A stretch of DNA of 64,000 bases from Carya illinoinensis (Eukaryota; Streptophyta; Magnoliopsida; Fagales; Juglandaceae). The stretch covers positions 28,253,501-28,317,500 of the forward strand of contig NC_056757.1 in assembly GCF_018687715.1 (NCBI RefSeq), written 5' to 3'. Of the stretch, positions 57,401 to 64,000 are shown piece by piece. The position numbers and the translations under genes are program-made. Under the pieces are notes generated by a model. That model was given only the letters and a program-made list of their open reading frames with translations. It was not told the origin of the DNA and searched no databases. Every line of letters starts with the position of its first letter. The stretch's first letter is position 1.

Positions 57401-57782
57401 AAATTCGTTGAATCCCGATCCAATGAGAACAAGAAAGGAGAAGCATACAATTCAGTGACCACTCTGTAATCGCCTTGAGTGGAGCAGGTGACCCCGGACC
57501 AGGGCGGTAGATCGCCGTCTCCACAAGGATCGTCTCCCACCCACGCGTACACCACCCTCCACCCCAGAGACGCCTTGATTTCATTCAGTGCTTTCACTGA
57601 ACCCAATTGTGAAACTCGGTTCGGTAAGATCGACAACGAAAAAAGAAGGAAAAAGAAGAAGAAACAAGATAGAGAGGAATCAGAGAGTTACCATCCCGTT
57701 TGAGGGTTTTCGAGAGAGCGAGGTTGAGTAGCGAAGCGGAAATGATAATCGTAGAGAGTGCAAGCAAAGGTAAACGCGCCAT
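54411..57782 (-). CDS. secreted leucine-rich-repeat protein (no kinase)
   Basis: Eleven exons read leftward: 57692-57782, 57449-57596, 57287-57358, 56495-56566, 56089-56160, 55834-55977, 55661-55741, 55488-55559, 55278-55349, 54601-54672, 54411-54501 (TAG). All junctions are GT-AG; total 987 bases, 328 residues. A signal peptide (MARLPLLALSTIIISASLLN) is followed by an N-cap with paired cysteines (DDPCGDGDLPPWSGVTC). Then come about ten plant-type LRRs (for example HNNKLTGPIPPQIGRLKRLK, LSFNNFKGEIPRELANLPEL). It ends in IEGNAFRPGVNPIGFHKVLE with no transmembrane segment or kinase, so it is probably apoplastic. Most LRRs are single 72-bp exons in phase 2, and one exon is exactly 144 bp. It is related to DRT100/PGIP-like LRR proteins; ligand unknown. 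A SINE lies in intron 3. Confidence 0.9.
55447..55468. repeat. (GA)n microsatellite in an LRR-gene intron
   Basis: About eleven GA units between exons 8 and 9 of the LRR gene. Confidence 0.85.
56692..56953 (-). mobile_element. tRNA-derived SINE, copy 2, in an LRR-gene intron
   Basis: Same family and orientation as the copy at 53511-53769, with scattered differences. The A-tail appears as a T run at 56692-56711. Flanking duplication ATAACTTCCAG(T/G)TAC at 56677-56691 and 56954-56968, with one mismatch. Lies between LRR exons 3 and 4. Confidence 0.85.
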
Positions 57783-58620
57783 TAAAAGGGACGCCGAGAA
57801 TTCTACCTCTCTCTCAAAAAATGAGGACCGAGTTTGTGAGCATAACAGGCCTGAACATTAATCTAAGAGATCTCTCTGTTTTCGGTAGTTGGTTACTCGC
57901 GAGTTGAGAGTGACCACCATCATATATCAGCTAATTAATTTACTCCCAGCTTTCCCACGCGGCATCGAAGAAAGCCTCTTCCGACATGTTTGGTTACCTA
58001 GAAAGCAAACGAAATAACGGAAAAGATTTTTTCGAATATATCTTTTAGGTCTATATACACAAGGAAAATGTTAGTTTTTCCCACTTTGCTGCTGGTGCAA
58101 AATTGTGCGTTTTTACCTTAATATTTTAAAAATACATTCACACTTTTACACTATGGGTGAGGGGTAAGCACCGACTTAATCGGAGTCAAATTTCCTTAAA
58201 TTTAACTTAATCTGAATTTGGACTTTCAGCTTTATATTTAGTCTATTTTATTTTTGTAGACTTTCAAATTTCAGTTCAAATTTCATATTTTTTAAAAAAT
58301 TAAAAATTAAAACTAAATTATTCACTGTTAATTTATTTTATACTAAAAAATATAACTTATTTTTATAATAAACTGATAGTATAATGTCTAATTATATATT
58401 ATTATATATTAGCATTACATGTTATTATACTCATATCTAACTTAATTATATACTAGACTTTCTAGTATCATTATAATTTAATAAATTAGTATATGTGTTA
58501 TTAATTTATTATACTAAACTTTTTTAAATACTAGTGTCTAATTTATTTCTATACTTGATTATATATGGTAGTAAGACTATGATGTTTATATATACTAAAT
58601 TATAATTAATTTATTTATAT
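57783..58620. other. LRR gene promoter and AT-rich spacer
   Basis: 57783-57960 is the proximal upstream region of the LRR gene; TGATATATGATGG on the minus strand (about 57918-57930) is a TATA-like candidate. Beyond 58080 the sequence is very AT-rich, with no gene recognised. Confidence 0.4.
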
Positions 58621-58850
58621 TATAGTGTAAGTATATTATTTTATAATAATTAATTCATGCTAGTATATTATTAAATTTAACTATATAAGTTCTAGTTATA
58701 TAACAATATAACTATACTAGTATATATGATAAATATATAGTGTAAGTATATTATTTTATAATAATTAATTCATGTTAGTATATTATTAAATTTAATTATA
58801 TAAATTCTAGTTATATAACAATATAATTATACTAAAATATATGATAAATA
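58621..58850. repeat. tandem duplication, period 115 bp
   Basis: Two units starting TATAGTGTAAGTATATTATT at 58621 and 58736, about 93% alike, followed by a partial third start (TATAGATAAATA). AT-rich and non-coding. Confidence 0.8.
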
Positions 58851-60774
58851 TATAGATAAATACATATTTTAATAAGGAAAAATATAGTTGCAAGCACAAT
58901 TGTGTACTAATCTGTACACCAATGTGATGTGATTGGTCAAAAAGACGATTTTATTGAAAACAGTGTTAATTTAAATTTTAAGTATGAATGAATCAATATT
59001 AGTACACAGATTAGTACGTGACTGTGCTTGTATATAACAAAACTCTTTTAATAATATGTGTACACTATTAGAGTCAGATCCAGAGTTGGAGGACAAAGTT
59101 GGAGTCGAAGAATAAAGTCGGAGTTGACTCAGCGACACCGACACCTCTGACTTTGACTGAAAAATTAAAAAAAAATATATATATCTAACTTCAGTTATAT
59201 TTTGTTTGAATTGGAGCAAAATTAGATCTGAATTTAGATTTTCAAATTTTAACTAGATCCTACTAGCATGATCAAAGTGGAGGGCAAAATGGCAGCTCCC
59301 ATAAGAATGGTTAGCGTGGTTGGTTTTTTGTTTGAAGGGTAGAGAACTGCCTTTAACGTGGTTGGTAGAACAAGTACCCCTAATGTTGTCTGTTGCCAGC
59401 TCGTGTGGGGGTGGGCGAAACCACCTTATACCGGGTAGCTCGCGGGCACCTGAGTTGGCCGGATCCGCCCCATTGTGTTCATGTTTCTCTTTTTATTTTT
59501 TACTTCTTTTATCTAATTTTTTATACTCTATTTTTTTGAAAGAACGTTATAGAAAAGTAGCGGTGGCTCCACCTGTGTCTCCATTTTAACTGAGGCTAGA
59601 GATCGAGCCTAATTAAACCAAGTCATTAGGCTACATTTCAGAGAAAGCGTTATGTACATAGGTTTCTCGACGCCAAAACTTGCTGGTTTTAAGGTTATAA
59701 GATGCAGTGATATTGATTCTTTTGGGCAGTGCTAGTGTGCTGCCCACCCAGCTTTGTCCGTTGGGTGTGATTACTAGCTAATTTTAACATATTTGAATAT
59801 TTTTTAAAAATAAAAATATATTTATACATTAAAAATTATTTCTTTAATCAGTATGTAAATAATTTTTTTTAAAAAAAAAATTAAATACATTAGCGATAAA
59901 AATGAGGGAACAAACTTAAAGGAAATACTAACATTTTCCATATATATATATTCAATTTATACCAATCTATGAACCACACAAGCATACATAGATAAATACA
60001 TGATCAGGAAAATGCCTCCAATTCACACATAAAACAATTCATAGAGTCAACATTATACATGGTACAACGATTTATATATATATATATATATAGTTATTGG
60101 GGACAGGTATCGTACTTCCAGAAGTCCATTTTGCCCTCAGAGGAAAGGCGTGAAACCCGTTGAATTTGGCCAGGCCATCTCCATGACAGCTATATATATA
60201 TAGCTCCAATTTAATGAAGCTCATGGGTTTCTCTTGAAATTCAACCGCTGATCCCCCAGCTGCAGCCTAAAATTAAATTCACAACAAAAGAGGTTTGTAC
60301 TATGTAGTCATGTAGACCATTTCCATGCTTGTTTTTGCCTCTTAATTTTTCCCACTTCGATCAAGAGTACTTATCCAAAAACAGCCATGGAAATAGCAAC
60401 ATCGGTCGGTCCCCTGTGCCAGACCGACCAGGGAATTTCTTGTAGGAAAAAACATAAAAAAACAAAAAGAAGCGAGTACTGATCATTTCTACCCATGACT
60501 TCCGCAGCAGTATTAATGGCGGCCATATTCGAGTACCTTCTTTCATCACTTGTGCTCAGGAAAAAGACATCATGAAAGATAACAAAGATCAGATGCAACG
60601 AAATGGGATCGAAGAGATTCCGCAGCTAGCAGACTCGTCATACTAGATATATATATATGCGGACGCGCGTACGATGGCTAGACAGCTTGGTACAAATGAA
60701 CGTAGGAAATTAAGAAGAAGATAATATTGACAGTATTACGTACGTACTGCAGCTTAATTCCAGACCTGGTAAGA
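58851..60774. other. spacer between the LRR and CLE genes
   Basis: AT-rich. 59715-59930 begins GGGCAGTGCTAGTGTGCTGC and has an A/T core, a likely MITE relic. A (TA)n run lies at 60073-60092. 60100-60774 is the 3' side of the CLE gene and may include its 3' UTR. Short open frames near 60361-60598 (minus) have no recognised similarity. Confidence 0.4.
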
Positions 60775-61131
60775 CTAGTTGTGAAGAGGATTGGGTCCGG
60801 AGGGGACTAGTCTCTTTTCCACACCATATCTTGGGTCAATCTCATTAGGTTGCGCAGACGATATTGGTGGTGGGAGGGATGATCCATGCAGTTTGTGGAT
60901 TCTCTGAAGTTGAAAGCACAGAGAACGTGTCTTTTCATGGGAAAGAGAACCACAAGAAGTATATTGAGGATGAGGGAAAGAATTTCTTGAAGAAGTGGCT
61001 GCAGCTGGAAATAATATCGTCGGGTTGGAGAGGCGGCGAGAGGCTGACACGACAACAAAGAGGAGAAGGAAAACCAGAAACGGCCGGCGGAGGAAGATTA
61101 AGGTGGAGGTTGAAAAGGGAGAGCTCTTCAT
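60775..61131 (-). CDS. CLE9/10: CLE signalling-peptide precursor (CLE9/10 type)
   Basis: Intronless, 118 residues, read leftward from ATG 61129-61131 to TAG 60775-60777. It has the standard CLE prepropeptide layout: an N-terminal secretion signal (hydrophobic FLVFLLLFVVVSASRR, residues about 18-33), a variable Ser/Pro-rich middle, and the CLE motif at the very C-terminus. The last 12 residues, RLVPSGPNPLHN (60778-60813), are identical to the CLE9 and CLE10 peptides of Arabidopsis. They are preceded by EIDPRYGVEK, the usual processing context. The mature apoplastic peptide is expected to carry hydroxyproline at positions 4 and 7. CLE9/10 acts through BAM-type receptors in xylem and HSL1/SERK in the stomatal lineage. 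Synteny with CLE10 (At1g69320, from memory) supports the assignment. Confidence 0.93.
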   Translation of the reverse strand: MKSSPFSTSTLIFLRRPFLVFLLLFVVVSASRRLSNPTILFPAAATSSRNSFPHPQYTSCGSLSHEKTRSLCFQLQRIHKLHGSSLPPPISSAQPNEIDPRYGVEKRLVPSGPNPLHN

Positions 61132-62448
61132 GGCTGGAGAGAGGTCACAACTAGGGAGAGATCTTAGTAGTACTACTGTCCTTGAGAGATCGAGGAGGAC
61201 TTGTGAAAGATGGTGATGAAAGTGGAGCTAGCTAGGGGATGGATGGAGATCATCAGTTTTAATGCAAAGCAAGAGACACATGAAGGCCGGGAATATAATT
61301 GCATAATATAATTAAGAAAATTGGGGCCACCATGCATGCTTTTGGGGTAGAGTCGGCAAGTACTACCCTCCTCTCCATTCAAATGAATCACGTATATATG
61401 TATGTTTTTCTAGGATATATGTCCCACATTAAGACTTATTAACGCATAGCAAGCATGCAATTAAGACTCATGTGGTCTACCTGCATGAAGATAATCTTTT
61501 TTTTTTCTTTTGTTTTTTGTTTTTTGGGTAAGTAAGAAAGTCTCGATCGAACTTGTTACTTGTGCCATGCAAAGCTGTTCATGAGTGGACCTCAAGATCG
61601 ATGCAGACTCAACACAATGGATTGCTTGGAATACCAAAGAAATTTTGGATGTTTTCGGGTGTGTGTTGGAGGAAGGAGGAGGGGGGGATGGAGCATACAA
61701 GTCCAGCTTGTTTGGTTTTTTGCATGCATATATTTTGATGGGGGGGGTACGGTGCCATATGGTCTTGGCCCAGTTCTGTTCTGATAATTAAGGTTCCTTC
61801 CTTCTAGACTAAACACCTTTCTGGCAACCTCTCTCAACTCTATAATTACGAGAAAATCGCATTTTTTTGTCGACATTTTATATGTACAGTCAAGAAATGT
61901 TGCCTTTAGATCAGTCATTATCAATTGAGTTTTGTTAGATACAAACGAATTTATGTACCGATTTACATATCAGTACTGTTGTCTTTATATTCAAAATTCA
62001 AATTCGTACTATTTTAATTAAAGTCTGACTTTTTTATCAATTAATTACGTTAGATGGATGGATATATTGATACACATAATCGCTTACAATCAATTTTTTC
62101 CTTGTATATATAGATAAATAACTAAATGATTTTAAAAAAAGCATATCTTTTTAGATTTAAAAATATTTAGATTGAAATATATATATAAAACCTTATAGAA
62201 ACCTAGCTTTTTGTAAAAGGTAAGAGTGATTTATTAATGATCCATGCAAATGGGTCAAATGGATTCGTTTTGTCTGAGTCTGACGAATTTTTATTTTTAA
62301 AACTCGTTTTGAAAGTGTATGCAATGGGCCTGGACCGACTGACTATTAAATTTGAAGAAGTATACTACTTCAAAGCATCGTTACATTTATTAATCTCTGA
62401 AGAATTCTTATAAGTTAGCTTAAAAAAATATAAATATTTTGAAAAAAT
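61132..62448. other. CLE promoter region and spacer
   Basis: 61132-61500 is upstream of the CLE gene and includes TATA-like ACGTATATATGTATG (61391-61405), about 260 bp from the ATG. 61500-62440 is spacer with a GGGGGGATGG-rich patch near 61680 and 61740. No gene recognised. Confidence 0.4.
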
Positions 62449-62580
62449 CTATTCATCATCTTATGATATGACATTAGATGATAAGTTTATAAGTAAAATA
62501 TAATAAATAATTTCTAATCATCTAATGCCATACGTATATCATGGGATGATGAGAATTGAAATGATGAGTAGTATTACTCG
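62449..62580. mobile_element. MITE-like hairpin element, copy 2
   Basis: Reverse-complement relative of the element at 6812-6956, sharing ATCATGGGATGATGAGAAT and TATAAGTAAAATATAATAAA segments. Self-complementary arms; non-coding. Confidence 0.55.
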
Positions 62581-62823
62581 TTTTATAAAATTAATGTTTT
62601 TATTGTATTTCTATAACCATAATGGATCAAATATCAAGTTGTGTATCGATACACTGACTTATTACTGAACTTGTAACATTTAGCTCCCATATATGAGATA
62701 TCGATTGTCTTATTAGTTATTTTAGTTAATTTTTTTTTTTATAAAAAAAATCTATATTTATTTCTGGTTCTTATGGTAAAGGCAAAAGCATAACAGGTTT
62801 TAAAAATGGGGAGAAGCAGTTCT

Positions 62824-63022
62824 TAAAGGAACATGACTGCATCCTCCACTTGGATCTCTAAAGTTTAATGTGGATGATGTTATATTTCATGATCAACAAA
62901 GATCGGGTATTGGTGTTATCCTTAGAGATGATAAGGAAGATTTACTATTTGCAACTAGCAAGAAGGAGATGGCTATCAATGACCCTATGGAAATGGAGTT
63001 GTTGGGAATCTTAAGAGTCTAG
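62824..63022 (+). pseudogene. RNase H-type (RVT_3) domain fragment from a retroelement
   Basis: Open frame reading ...LGSLKFNVDDVIFHDQQRSG and IGVILRDDKEDLLFATSKKE, ending at TAG 63020-63022. This is the pattern of the plant RNase H-like domain found at the end of LINE ORF2 and in stand-alone retro-derived genes. The normally conserved VDG is VDD here. No upstream domain or start codon context is visible, so it is a fragment. Confidence 0.65.
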
Positions 63023-64000
63023 GGGTGTTCAACCAGATCCGGATCCGGAATCTGAATCCGGGTATCCAGCTATAACCGGATCTAGATCCGGCTTTTAAAA
63101 ACTGGACGGTTATCCGCCCGGATTGACTCGGATTCCAATCCAGGCGGATAACCGGGTCTAATCCGGATATCCGGATTATATCCGGTTTTTTTGTAGTTTT
63201 TGCCTTAAAACCCGGATATTTGGGTCTAATTCGGGTTTTTTTTTTTTTTTTTTTTTTTTCCAGACTTTAAAACCCCAAAAAATATATATAGCACTTAAAA
63301 AAAAAATCTAATATATAAAAATAAAAATGCAAAAATAGATAATATTTTTGTTTACATCTCAATGCAAAACATAAATAAATAATAATACAATACAACTAAT
63401 TAAAAACTAATACAATCCATTACAAAGAACAAAATAAATAATAATACATTACAACTAATTAAACTAATACAATCCATTACAAAGAACAAAATAAATAATA
63501 ATACATTACAATGCTGCTACTATTTAAAAAAAAAAAATACAATGCTCTTCACATCTTGAAAGTTGAATATAGAATTGAGGAAGCTGCACAATGGAGGATA
63601 ACAGTCAAGCATCAACTGCACAAGCATAATCTATATCAAGTCTCTAAATTAATAGCAAGTCTCTAAATCAAGGAGGTAGCATGAGAAAGTACCAGATACA
63701 AATAACATAATCTAAAGAGGAAGCCTCAACAAGTAATTAATAAAATGGTCAAAAATCTAATCAGATGAGGCATAGACTGCACATGAAAATAATAAAAAGA
63801 ACAGTTATTTACCCCTCCTTCAGCGTCAGGATAGATGTATGCACAGCATCATCAAGCTCCATATCATCAGTATGCCTAAACAGAAAAAAGAAACATGGTC
63901 AACCTCATAAGCAAGTAATAGTTAAAAGAATGCTCATGCTGAACTGAATTGGGGGACGGGGTGATATATAATAAAGTTGAGGGACAATATCCAACATTAG
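63020..64000. mobile_element. probable hAT-type element (left end; right end outside window)
   Basis: TAGGGGTGTTCAACC at 63020 resembles the TAGGGGTG(T) terminal repeat of plant hAT elements. It is followed by 170 bp of overlapping ATCCGGAT/CCGGATCC palindromes (63040-63200), a subterminal feature of such elements. A T run (63238-63260) and a 60-bp degenerate tandem repeat (63360-63510, sharing ACAATCCATTACAAAGAACA) follow. On the minus strand, about 63826-63880, a short acidic frame (DDMELDDAVHTS) may be a transposase exon. No closing end is seen before 64000. Confidence 0.4.

Noticed and set aside
60361..60598. Two overlapping short ORFs next to the CLE gene
   Set aside because: No similarity, no signal peptide and no splice context; likely 3' flank of the CLE gene.

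Overview
The window is nuclear DNA of a flowering plant. The protein-coding genes are split by GT-AG introns, the spacers are AT-rich, and LTR, LINE, SINE and MITE relics are frequent. A woody eudicot (rosid) is the best guess; a Fagales/Juglandaceae origin is only an impression from the repeat content. Five genes appear collinear with one Arabidopsis chromosome-1 segment as I remember it: DUF863 (At1g69360), PPR (At1g69350), macro/SEC14 (At1g69340), remorin (At1g69325) and CLE10 (At1g69320). These locus numbers are from memory and should be checked.

Layout. 1-2703 is the 3' part of a DUF863 gene (+). 2704-8010 is intergenic, with an LTR-like relic, MITEs and a LINE relic. 8111-10369 is an intronless PLS-class PPR gene (-) that ends at an in-frame TGA, after which recognisable E/E+ coding continues for 32 codons. 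About 11440-25625 is one large viral and transposon block. Its core is a decayed endogenous pararetrovirus (caulimovirid-like) on the + strand. That copy is split by an LTR unit (13435-19032, TSD GAAAG), which is itself split by a second solo LTR (13442-15607, TSD TGACG). A second viral fragment lies tail-to-tail on the - strand (about 23237-25625). 25963-29205 is an ankyrin-repeat gene (+) related to PSMD10/gankyrin, with an apparent GC-AG intron, a 1-bp frameshift in exon 4, and an intron holding a LINE relic and a plastid trnS-GGA fossil.

30392-33833 holds two tandem UGT708-type glycosyltransferases (+), candidates for flavonoid C-glycosylation. 34517-36182 is a small plastid-targeted protein gene (+). 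39532-48084 is a 14-exon macro-domain plus CRAL-TRIO gene (+), with a complete TRIM retroelement in intron 3. 48709-50086 is a remorin gene (-). 51892-51965 is tRNA-Thr(AGT) (-). 54411-57782 is a secreted LRR protein gene with 11 exons (-). 60775-61131 is a CLE peptide precursor (-) ending in the CLE9/10 dodecapeptide. The right end has an RNase H relic and a probable hAT-type element running out of the window.

The host genes are not an operon and share no single pathway. Several concern signalling at the membrane or apoplast (CLE, LRR, remorin), organelle function (PPR, plastid protein) and specialised metabolism (UGT708 pair). I do not see a clearly new biological system. The most informative structures are the rearranged pararetrovirus with its nested LTRs, and the three apparent lesions or unusual signals in otherwise conserved host genes.
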